Of a stretch of DNA of 5,418 bases, positions 1 through 4,828 are shown in pieces. The first letter of the stretch is position 1, and each line of letters opens with the position of its first letter. This stretch comes from DATDMG01 sp036518955 (GTDB taxonomy: Bacteria; Actinomycetota; Actinomycetes; Actinomycetales; Kineosporiaceae), in contig DATDMG010000073.1 in the NCBI GenBank assembly GCA_036518955.1, positions 1-5,418 on the forward strand. The letters are read 5' to 3'. The translations under genes and the position numbers were made by a program. Under the pieces are notes generated by a model, which had not been told where the DNA came from, did no database searches, and was given only the letters and a program-made list of their open reading frames with translations.

Positions 1-990
1 GTCGCGCTGGGTGAGCCGTGTCTCGCCGGGTGCGGCCGCGCGTCCGGCCCGAGGGACGGTGACGAACAGCGGCTCCGAGAGCGCGGACGGCGAGGACGCC
101 GCGCGCCGGGCCCGCACCGCCAAGTACTCCCGCATCGGCACCAGGACCGGCGGCGCCAGCGGCACCAGGTCGCGGGTGCCGCCCTTCTTCAGGTAGCGCA
201 ACACCACGTGCGCGCCGTCCCGGTCGACGTCGGCGAGGTCGGCACCGACGACCGCGCTCACCCGGAGCCCGGTATGGAACAGCATGGTCACCAGGACCGC
301 GTCGCGCCACGAAGCTTCGCTCGCGTTGCGCCGGGCGCGCTGCTCGGCGTGCGCGAGCAGCCGGACGGTCGAGGGCAGGTCGAGCGCCGGCAGCGGCGGC
401 AGGTCGCCCGTCCGTGGCCGGGTGACGGCGTCCACGGGGTTGCGCGTCGTCACCTCGTTGGAGACCAGGTAGCGGTACCAGCTCGACACGGCGGCGAGTC
501 GGCGTGCCACGGTGGTCGCCGCGGCCGGGCGGTACGCGCCGTCCGGGTCGGACACCGTGAGCGTGGCCTTCCAGGCGTCGAGATCCGCGCGCCGCGCCTG
601 GCGCGGATCGAGTCCGGTGCGTTCGCACCAGCCCAGCCAGCCGGCGAGGTCGGCGAAGTAGGCGCGCCTGGTGTGGTCGGACTTGTCGGCCTCCAGCCAC
701 AGCACGGTGAGCGTTCGCAGGGCGTAGCGGGGGTCGGGCTCGGCCGCCGGATCGGGTAGCGCGGGTAACGCGGCGACCGCGTCGGTGAGCCGGCGTCGGT
801 CGGCACCGGGCGGCAGCCGGTCAAGTGCTCCTGGCAACTGATCGGGGAGCCTCGGTGCCCCATCCGGGGACCTCTGCGTTCCCTCCGGGGATCTCTCCGG
901 CCGGCGTTCCGTCGCGGGGTCACTGGGACTGGTCGTCGGCCCCTCGGAGCCGCTGTCCCCGGGGAGCAGTGCAGAAAACCATGCCGTCAT
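1..990 (-). CDS. Tyrosine recombinase / integrase, C-terminal end beyond the window
   Basis: This frame stays open from about 1140 down to base 1, so the gene is cut by the left edge. Near codons 105-160 (counted from ATG 990) lies a SAM-like, core-binding N-terminal domain, with LRTLTVLWLEADKSDHTRRA followed by YFADLAGWLGWCERTGLDP. A TVARRLAAVSSWYRYLVSNE stretch and the NPVDAVTRPRTGDLPPLP linker follow. The catalytic domain begins with MLFHTGLRVSAVVGA, whose Arg (262-264) is catalytic Arg I, and has the beta-hairpin Lys in LRYLKKGGTRDLVPL (184-189). The HxxR box and Tyr nucleophile lie outside the window. Family role: site-specific DNA strand exchange for integration, excision or resolution. 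The start is uncertain. ATG 990 sits 7 nt below a GATAAT hexamer and could be leaderless; GTG 1005 and TTG 837 are alternatives. From 990 the protein has an unusually long, Pro/Ser/Glu-rich N-terminal extension of about 90 residues. It is divergent from the coiled-coil gene at 1096. Confidence 0.9.
   Translation of the reverse strand, partial: MTAWFSALLPGDSGSEGPTTSPSDPATERRPERSPEGTQRSPDGAPRLPDQLPGALDRLPPGADRRRLTDAVAALPALPDPAAEPDPRYALRTLTVLWLEADKSDHTRRAYFADLAGWLGWCERTGLDPRQARRADLDAWKATLTVSDPDGAYRPAAATTVARRLAAVSSWYRYLVSNEVTTRNPVDAVTRPRTGDLPPLPALDLPSTVRLLAHAEQRARRNASEASWRDAVLVTMLFHTGLRVSAVVGADLADVDRDGAHVVLRYLKKGGTRDLVPLAPPVLVPMREYLAVRARRAASSPSALSEPLFVTVPRAGRAAAPGETRLTQRD
842..904. repeat. Three imperfect 21-bp repeats in the 5' part of the recombinase gene
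   Basis: Three 21-bp units begin at 842, 863 and 884. The clearest shared core is TCCGGGGACCTCT (863-875) and TCCGGGGATCTCT (884-896), which differ at one base; the unit at 842 matches more loosely. On the minus strand they encode degenerate heptapeptides RSPEGTQ, RSPDGAP and RLPDQLP. The 21-bp period equals two helical turns. The repeats may therefore be a disordered peptide linker, or DNA-binding sites if the gene really starts at TTG 837. Confidence 0.6.
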
Positions 991-1012
991 AACAGGGATT
1001 ATCACTGCATGG
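979..1012. other. Xer/dif-like quasi-palindrome (putative recombinase core site)
   Basis: The left arm CCATGCCGTCATAA (979-992) and the right arm TTATCACTGCATGG (999-1012) are inverted copies matching at 12 of 14 positions, separated by a 6-bp spacer CAGGGA (993-998). The inner ATAA-N6-TTAT layout with about 11-bp arms is that of Xer/dif core sites, where two recombinase protomers bind the arms and exchange strands at the spacer edges. The site overlaps the ATG at 990 and a -10-like hexamer of the adjacent tyrosine recombinase gene. The symmetry is seen directly; its role as core, att or resolution site, or as an autoregulatory operator, is inferred. Confidence 0.55.
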
Positions 1013-1028
1013 CCTGTCGCCTGATAAT
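998..1028. promoter_or_regulatory. Mirrored divergent promoter-like hexamers
   Basis: A perfect 7-bp inverted repeat, ATTATCA (998-1004) and TGATAAT (1022-1028), puts a -10-like GATAAT and a weak -35-like TTATCA 18 bp apart on each strand, so that the -35 of one overlaps the -10 of the other. On the minus strand GATAAT (1003-998) lies 7 nt before ATG 990, which fits a leaderless transcript of the recombinase. On the plus strand GATAAT (1023-1028) would give a leader of roughly 60 nt before ATG 1096. The -35 match is poor (4 of 6), so promoter activity is only a suggestion. Confidence 0.35.
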
Positions 1029-1051
1029 TCACGTTGGCCGGACGTGAAATA
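1025..1051. promoter_or_regulatory. Operator-like inverted repeat between the divergent genes
   Basis: The arms TAATTCACGT (1025-1034) and ACGTGAAATA (1042-1051) are inverted copies matching at 9 of 10 positions around a 7-bp centre TGGCCGG. It is not the same sequence as the dif-like palindrome 13 bp away. It overlaps the plus-strand -10-like hexamer and the likely transcription start of the coiled-coil gene, so a repressor bound here would block that gene. The ligand is unknown; the coiled-coil protein itself, the recombinase or another regulator are all possible. Confidence 0.45.
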
Positions 1052-1095
1052 GTTACTCGACCTACAGACGCGGAATCGAGCGAGGGGGATCGGCG

Positions 1096-2241
1096 ATGGA
1101 ACCCGGACCGGAGGGACCGGAGGGACCGGAGGGACCGGAGGACGGCACCGGCACCTGCGCACTCGAGAGCTGTGACCTGCCCTTGCCGGAGCGGGCGCTG
1201 GACGACCGGGGCCGCCGACGGGCCGGCCGCCGGCCGCGGTACTGCAGCAAGGCTCATGCCGACCAGGCGTCTCGGCAGCGACGAGCCGCCGGCTTGGCGG
1301 CCGTGACCGAGCCCCTCGCTCAGGCGCAGGACCTGGGCGAGCGGCTCCTGCCCGTCGGCCGGGAGCTCTTGGATGCGGTCGGTGCCCTGGTCGCCGGGCT
1401 GGAGTCGGTGCAGTCCGGGGCCATCGCCCGGATCGAGGCGGCCGAGGCCGAGGTGGCCGAGGCCCGGGAGGCCGCAGCGGCGGCGGAGGGGCGGACGGAG
1501 GACGCGGACCAGGCGCGGCGTCGCGCGCTGGCCGAGGTGCGTGAGGCGGTTCAGGCCCGGGACGCGGCGGTCCGTGAGGCCGCGGCGGACCGCAGGGACG
1601 CCGAGCGGGTGCGCGACCAGGCGTGGGAACAGGTCGCCGCGCATGAGCGGGCCCGGGGACAGTCGGAGGCCGCCCGGCAGGCGTCGGAACACGCCATGGA
1701 ACAGCTCGCCTCCGAGCTGCACCGGGTGACCCGGCTCCTCGAAGCCGAGCGGGCCGAGGCCGCGGCCCTCCGCGAGCGGCTGGCCGCGGCGGAGCGGGAC
1801 GTCGAGCGCTCGCACGCCGAACGTCAGGCGGCACGCAACGCCACGGCGGTGCTCGAGACCAGCCGTGCGGACCTGGCCGCCGAACGGGACCGGTTGGTCG
1901 CGGAGCTCGACCGTGCCCGGCGCGAGACCGACGACGCCCACGCCGCCGCACAGCGCGCGGAGGAACAGCGGGCCGTCGCGACGGCCGAGCTCGCCGATCG
2001 CGAGGAGCGCGTCCGCGAGCTCGGGCTGGCGCTGGCCGAGCAGCGGGCCCGGACCGAGCTGGCCGAGCAGCGGGCCCGGACCGAGCTGGCCGAGCGGCGG
2101 GCGGCGGACGCCCGCGCCGCCGCCGACGCCGGGACGCAGGCGCTGGAGCAGCTGCGTGGCCTCCTGGCGGGGCTGCGGCCGGGCGCCGACGGGGAGCAGG
2201 AACCGGAGGGACCACGACCACACCTACATGATCAACTGTAG
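1096..2241 (+). CDS. Cys/His-cluster protein with a long alpha-helical coiled coil
   Basis: This is a 381-residue protein with ATG at 1096 and a good ribosome binding site, GAGGGGG at 1082-1088, 7 nt upstream. Domains in order: an acidic GPE-repeat tail (residues 4-15); a putative metal-binding cluster with C21, C26, C50 and H54, the RPRYCSKAH part resembling the RPRRYC-S-x-x-C/H motif of many small actinobacterial DNA-associated proteins; a basic RQRRAAG stretch; then Ala/Glu/Arg-rich heptads from about 100 to 360, predicted as one long coiled coil; and a short C-terminal tail. No signal peptide, membrane segment or Walker motif is seen, so it is not an SMC ATPase. The layout (small N-terminal nucleic-acid-type domain, long coiled coil) resembles KfrA-type plasmid proteins, but a KfrA HTH domain is not recognised. 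It is divergent from a tyrosine recombinase across a dif-like site, so a role as accessory DNA-bridging, partition or directionality factor is plausible but inferred. Confidence 0.85.
   Translation: MEPGPEGPEGPEGPEDGTGTCALESCDLPLPERALDDRGRRRAGRRPRYCSKAHADQASRQRRAAGLAAVTEPLAQAQDLGERLLPVGRELLDAVGALVAGLESVQSGAIARIEAAEAEVAEAREAAAAAEGRTEDADQARRRALAEVREAVQARDAAVREAAADRRDAERVRDQAWEQVAAHERARGQSEAARQASEHAMEQLASELHRVTRLLEAERAEAAALRERLAAAERDVERSHAERQAARNATAVLETSRADLAAERDRLVAELDRARRETDDAHAAAQRAEEQRAVATAELADREERVRELGLALAEQRARTELAEQRARTELAERRAADARAAADAGTQALEQLRGLLAGLRPGADGEQEPEGPRPHLHDQL
1106..1141. repeat. Four perfect 9-bp tandem repeats
   Basis: The unit GACCGGAGG is repeated four times without change (1106-1114, 1115-1123, 1124-1132, 1133-1141). 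It is in frame and encodes the Gly-Pro-Glu tripeptides at the N-terminus of the coiled-coil protein. Because the period is a multiple of three, copy-number slippage would lengthen or shorten the tail without breaking the frame. Confidence 0.95.
2032..2095. repeat. 27-bp perfect tandem duplication inside the coiled coil
   Basis: Two identical 27-bp units (2032-2058, 2059-2085) are followed by a 10-bp partial third. They encode LAEQRARTE twice and then LAE. The 9-residue period does not match the 7-residue heptad, so each copy shifts the hydrophobic register of the coiled coil by two residues. The exact identity indicates a recent duplication. Confidence 0.95.
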
Positions 2242-2258
2242 GCTCCGACTGGACGTGA

Positions 2259-2588
2259 CCCGGCGCCCTCACCGCCACGCGACGGGCCGCGGCGAGGCCG
2301 GGGATCGTCCGTCACCTGATTCTGGAGGAGCCGCCGCTCGCGGAGCCGTGGTCCAGCCCGGCCCGCTGGGCCCGGGATTTCATCGCGGAACGGCGGATGC
2401 TGGTGTGGGCCATGATCGGGTCGCCTGCCCGGTGACCGTGTTTCGCGGCTCGACCGCCCCCGACGTCCTCACGCCGGCGAACGCACGCCGGATAGCGCAG
2501 CGCTGTCGCGGCGGATGCGATCGTGACGAGCGCGACCGGTCACCAACGTGCGCCGCTGGCGGCTTCTCGGCCGCCTCCGGCCATGTGA
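2259..2588 (+). pseudogene. Alpha/beta-hydrolase remnant, truncated and frameshifted
   Basis: The first part (2259-2432) reads PGALTATRRAAARPG, then IVRHLILEEPPLAEPW, then ARWARDFIAERRMLVWAMI. This is typical of the helix and strand just after the nucleophile elbow of alpha/beta-hydrolases (VRxLVLEEPP). A stop follows at 2433-2435. In the +2 frame the text continues as PVTVFRGSTAPDVLTPANAR (about 2430-2505), resembling the strand before the catalytic acid. Back in the first frame ADAIVTSATGHQRAPLAA (about 2511-2564) carries a GH that fits the catalytic His; that frame stops at 2586-2588. Two frame changes that cancel, and the lack of the GxSxG elbow and everything before it, mark it as a pseudogene. 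It begins only 17 bp after the coiled-coil gene ends. The family call rests on motif recognition only. Confidence 0.6.
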
Positions 2589-2853
2589 TCGCCCACGGGT
2601 GACGCCGACCTCACCTATCCGCTCGACCTGCTGCCCGCGCTACTGGCCGACTTCGAGGCTCGCGGCGTGGACTTCGTGACGACCGACCGGCTGCTGAAGT
2701 CCAACCGCCGGGCCATGAAACCGTCCCACGCGGTCGGCAACCACGTGCTTTCCGTCGCGGCCCGCGCGCTGTTCGGGCACGGCTTCCGTGACTCGCAGTC
2801 CGGGATGTGGATCCTTCGTCGCGAGGTGTGGAAGGGTCTCGACGTTCGCTCTG
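2550..2853 (+). pseudogene. Family 2 glycosyltransferase remnant with one-base insertion
   Basis: GGFSAASGHVIAHG (2556-2599) followed by DADLTYPLDLLPALLADFEA (from 2601) is the DxD-containing centre of a GT2, dolichyl-phosphate-mannose-synthase-like glycosyltransferase. KPSHAVGNHVLSVAARALFG and DSQSGMWILRREVWKGLDV continue the family pattern (GNxxLS, DSQSGMW). The two parts are in different frames: GGG at 2597-2599, where GG would keep the frame, creates a TGA at 2600-2602, so a single inserted base explains the break. The N-terminal nucleotide-binding part is missing, and similarity stops near 2853, before the usual acceptor-side region and any C-terminal membrane helices. Family function: transfer of a sugar from a nucleotide donor to a lipid or polymer carrier. 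No working product is expected. Confidence 0.75.
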
Positions 2854-2925
2854 TCCAGCCTCTACGATTCCGCATCGATCGACCTCCGCGTGCCCGCTGC
2901 GCAGCAGGCACCCGTCCTCGACTGA
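2836..2925 (+). pseudogene. Possible 3' end of an unrecognised gene
   Basis: In the frame opposite to the glycosyltransferase tail, codons from about 2836 to TGA 2923-2925 have strongly G/C-biased third positions and read STFALSSLYDSASIDLRV then PAAQQAPVLD. This looks like a natural C-terminus rather than noise. It begins where glycosyltransferase similarity ends, so a deletion probably fused two unrelated genes here. The product is not recognised. Confidence 0.3.
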
Positions 2926-2945
2926 CGCGCGCCACGCGCTGCGCT

Positions 2946-2961
2946 CCCGCCAGGTGGCGGG
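2946..2961 (+). terminator. GC-rich hairpin 20 bp after a stop codon
   Basis: CCCGCC (2946-2951), a 4-nt loop AGGT and GGCGGG (2956-2961) form a perfect 6-bp stem. It follows the TGA at 2923-2925 and has no T tract, as is usual for candidate terminators in high-GC actinomycetes. It could equally be chance in GC-rich DNA. Confidence 0.3.
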
Positions 2962-3017
2962 TGAGTATCCGCCGTTCTGTCGAGGCGTGAGAACGAATCT
3001 GGCCTTAGCGTCGTTAG

Positions 3018-3206
3018 GCGCCGAACTCCCTCTGCGGGCGGTGTGGCCATCCCCGGGACGTCCACACGCACCTGCGCGCCGGCACCGACTGCTCCCTCTG
3101 CGAGTGCCCTACCCGGCGAAGTCCCCGCCGCCGGATCTCCTTCGGTTCGCTCCGCCTTCGAAGCGGGTGTCACCGTGGCGAGCGACACCGCGGGCCGGTC
3201 TCGTGA
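3018..3206 (+). pseudogene. Cys/His-rich small protein, 5' end lost
   Basis: This frame, open from just after TAG 3015-3017 to TGA 3204-3206, reads LCGRCGHPRDVHTHLRAG and continues TDCSLCECPTRRSPRRR. The pattern CxxCGHPxxxHxH...GTDCxxCxC matches, from memory, a small presumed zinc-binding motif seen in many actinobacterial hypothetical proteins. No ATG, GTG or TTG start precedes the motif in frame, so the start is lost or lies in another frame across a frameshift. The tail after the motif is arginine-rich and may be read-through of altered sequence. Its TGA overlaps the GTG of the next ORF (GTGA), which suggests the two were once a translationally coupled pair. Function unknown. Confidence 0.45.
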
Positions 3207-3547
3207 CCGCGGCCGCGACTACGCAGTGGGGCGACGCGGTGGATACGGAACTCGAGGCGGAGATCGCGCTGATCCGGCGGGACCTGAGCGCACGCCGAGC
3301 ATCGTCGGCCTGGGCCGTGGTCGACCAGCATTGGACCGGGCTGCCGCTGGCCGCGCTGGAGGTTGCCCTACTCCTGCGACGGGGCTCCGGGGTGGGGCAA
3401 TCACGCTGGCCGCCAGGCGGTCAGCTCCCCTTGCAGCACGCAGCCTGCCGCTCGACCTGCTGCGCCACAGCAGCCATGCTCACCCGCCGGGCAACGAAGC
3501 TCCGCCAGCACAAGTCCCTAGATCGGGAGCCGTCGTACAAGGCGTGA
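3203..3547 (+). CDS. Hypothetical protein, probably truncated
   Basis: The GTG at 3203 overlaps the upstream TGA by 3 nt (GTGA), typical of coupled genes; no separate ribosome binding site is needed. The first 60 or so residues (TAAATTQWGDAVDTELEAEI, then ALIRRDLSARRASSAWAVVD, then QHWTGLPLAALEVALLLRRG) use G/C-ending codons and look like a real amphipathic helical protein. After about 3390 codon use degrades and the sequence becomes Cys/Ala/Arg-rich without a clear fold. The last third may therefore be read-through after a deletion. The product is not recognised. It ends 15 bp before the HAD gene. Confidence 0.4.
   Translation: MTAAATTQWGDAVDTELEAEIALIRRDLSARRASSAWAVVDQHWTGLPLAALEVALLLRRGSGVGQSRWPPGGQLPLQHAACRSTCCATAAMLTRRATKLRQHKSLDREPSYKA
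3405..3425. repeat. Near-perfect 21-bp inverted repeat
   Basis: GCTGGCCGCC (3405-3414) and GGCGGTCAGC (3416-3425) are inverted around A3415 with one mismatch, which becomes a G-U pair in plus-strand RNA. It lies where coding character of the short hypothetical ORF fades, about 140 bp before the HAD gene. It could be a terminator-like hairpin of the original gene or an operator; no T tract follows. Confidence 0.4.
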
Positions 3548-3562
3548 CGGATAAGCTGCGGC

Positions 3563-4264
3563 ATGCTCATCGAGACATCTCCCGAGCCGATCAAGGGCGT
3601 TATTTTCGACTTCCACGCCACCCTGGTGGGGGGTGGCGACGCCTCCCGCTGGATCGACGCCGCTCTTTGCCTCTTGGCTCAGGACGGAGGCATGGAGCCG
3701 AACCTGAGCGCCAGTCGTATCGCGGGTCTGCGTAAGCACCTTGACAAGATCTGGCAGCATGCCCACGCGATAGATCCCAAGAGCGAACGCGATCTCAGCC
3801 GGGCTCGGCATCGGGATGTCTTCAGCAGGGCGGTCGCGCTGTACCCCGACATCACACCCGATCTGATCGCGGCGCTGTACGAGGTCATGCCGGATCAGTG
3901 GGTGCCTTTCGATGACACCCTTCCTGTACTTCAAGAACTGCAGTTGCGCGGCGTCAGGGTTGTGGTGTTGTCCAACATTGGACTGGACATTCGTCCCCTC
4001 CTCGATCGAATCGGTGCGAGTGCTCTACTCGACGGTGTCGTGCTGTCCTTCGAGGTGGGTATGGTGAAGCCCGACCCGGCGATCTACGCCCGCGCATTGG
4101 AATTGCTCAAGGTTCCTGGCAAGAACGCCTTGATGGTCGGCGACAGTCCGAGGGACGACGTCGGCGGAGTGTCCCTGCAAATTCGAACATTGATCTTGCC
4201 ATGCACGGAAGGCCCGGTGCGAGGACTGGCCACGGTTCTCCAAATTGCCGGGAAAGAGAGGTAA
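3563..4264 (+). CDS. HAD-superfamily hydrolase
   Basis: This is a 233-residue protein of normal length for a single-domain HAD hydrolase with a helical cap. Motif I is VIFDFHATL with nucleophile D16 and T20; the usual second Asp is His (H18), a variant that reduces certainty of phosphatase activity. Motif II is VVVLSN (S137), motif III GMVKPDP (K169) and motif IV MVGDSPRDDVGG (D194, D198/D199). The cap lies roughly at residues 25-110. Family reaction: hydrolysis of a phosphoester or a related bond through an aspartyl intermediate; the substrate cannot be told. It is cytosolic, with no signal peptide. ATG 3563 is the only in-frame start after TGA 3545-3547, and its ribosome binding site is weak. 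Codons such as TTG, ATT, GTT and CAA are much commoner than in the flanks, suggesting a different origin. No complete partner gene is adjacent. Confidence 0.88.
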   Translation: MLIETSPEPIKGVIFDFHATLVGGGDASRWIDAALCLLAQDGGMEPNLSASRIAGLRKHLDKIWQHAHAIDPKSERDLSRARHRDVFSRAVALYPDITPDLIAALYEVMPDQWVPFDDTLPVLQELQLRGVRVVVLSNIGLDIRPLLDRIGASALLDGVVLSFEVGMVKPDPAIYARALELLKVPGKNALMVGDSPRDDVGGVSLQIRTLILPCTEGPVRGLATVLQIAGKER

Positions 4265-4380
4265 TCACCTTGTCGGTTCGCGCGGCCAAAGAGCGACGAG
4301 CGTGTGCTGGTCTGGCCACCTCGATTGAGGCGTCCCGGGACGGCGATCACGCGGGTGCTGCCGCACGAAGCGTTCCCGAG
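4265..4380. other. Short non-coding gap with a 12-bp palindrome
   Basis: This gap lies between the HAD stop and the convergent restriction-gene remnant. The only structure seen is CGTCCCGGGACG at 4331-4342, a perfect palindrome that could be an operator, part of a bidirectional terminator, or chance. A TTG at 4270 preceded by AGAGAGG opens a 54-codon frame to 4434, but its codon use is weak and its end overlaps the remnant on the other strand, so it is not called. Confidence 0.3.
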
Positions 4381-4751
4381 TCATGCCTTGTAGACCTCAT
4401 GGCGGTGCCACGTGATGTGGTGGCGGGCCGGTAGCTGGGTTCCGGGCGGGCCGTAGGACGCGGCCGTGGAGGTCGTACACCTGTCGGCCGGCGGGTGTAC
4501 GCGCGGTGAAGTGTGAACGGGTATGCGGCGCTTCGTGCGGCCGAAGTCCGAGACGGTGGTCCGTAGTCTTGGAGAAGTCGTGCCAGCCGTTCCTCAACCT
4601 GCGACCAGCTCAGGGCGCTGGTTCCGGTCGATGCGAGTTGTCCGAGGGCGAGCAGGACCAGCAACGGCTTGTACGGTGACCGCTTGCCGTCATGCTGATG
4701 CTGCCGGAGCCGGGTCAAACGCTCGACCACGGCGTCCGCCGTGGACTGCAT
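4381..4751 (-). pseudogene. Phosphorothioate-DNA-binding (SBD) HNH restriction endonuclease remnant
   Basis: From ATG 4751 (TTG 4793 is an alternative) the frame reads VVERLTRLRQHQHDGKRS, PYKPLLVLLALGQL, LSWSQVEERLARLLQDYG and AARSAAYPF. These are hallmarks of the sulfur-binding domain of ScoMcrA-type restriction enzymes (RQ...KPLLLLLALG, AYPF). After codon 79 (4515) the text moves to another frame, HFTARTPAGRQVYDLHGRVL, and then to a third, LPARHHITWHRHEVYKA, with stop at 4381-4383. The last pieces resemble the C-terminal end of such enzymes (xWHRxxVFK). About 120 codons remain, against roughly 290 or more expected from memory of the family. The pocket residues after YPF and the whole HNH nuclease core are gone, so cleavage is not possible. 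Intact relatives cut DNA carrying phosphorothioate (Dnd) or methyl modifications. It converges on the HAD gene. Confidence 0.68.
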
Positions 4752-4828
4752 GCCGCCGATCGTGCCAGGTGCGAGGTCCACCGTCCGCACCAACGCACGG
4801 ATCTGGCGGCCGACTACACGGCTGCTGG

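Noticed and set aside
450..923. 157-codon minus-strand frame over the recombinase
   Set aside because: It is Pro/Arg/Thr-rich with no fold; the neighbouring minus frame encodes clear integrase motifs across the same bases.
1106..1141. Short tandem repeats considered as CRISPR or replication iterons
   Set aside because: The units are 9 bp with no spacers and lie in frame inside a coding region, so they are a peptide repeat.
920..2278. 452-codon minus-strand frame opposite the coiled-coil gene
   Set aside because: It is Pro/Arg/Ala-rich low-complexity text with no domain, as expected for the antisense of a GC-rich Ala/Glu/Arg coiled-coil gene; the plus strand has the ribosome binding site and normal composition.
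1865..2602. 245-codon plus-strand frame running past the coiled-coil stop
   Set aside because: Its first part is an out-of-frame shadow of the coiled coil. Only its last segments carry hydrolase and glycosyltransferase pieces, annotated as separate remnants.
3415..3490. tRNA-like text on the minus strand (GTGGCGCAGCAGGTCGAGC with GCAG/CTGC stem)
   Set aside because: The D-arm has a mismatch, the anticodon loop would be 8 nt, and no TTCGA T-loop or matching acceptor stem follows. At most a decayed trace.
3518..4350. Several minus-strand frames of 69-138 codons across the HAD gene
   Set aside because: They are antisense shadows of a gene with all HAD motifs; none shows a domain or a good start.
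4270..4434. 54-codon frame from TTG 4270 after the HAD gene
   Set aside because: A purine-rich stretch precedes it, but codon bias is weak, no family is recognised and it overlaps the restriction remnant on the other strand.
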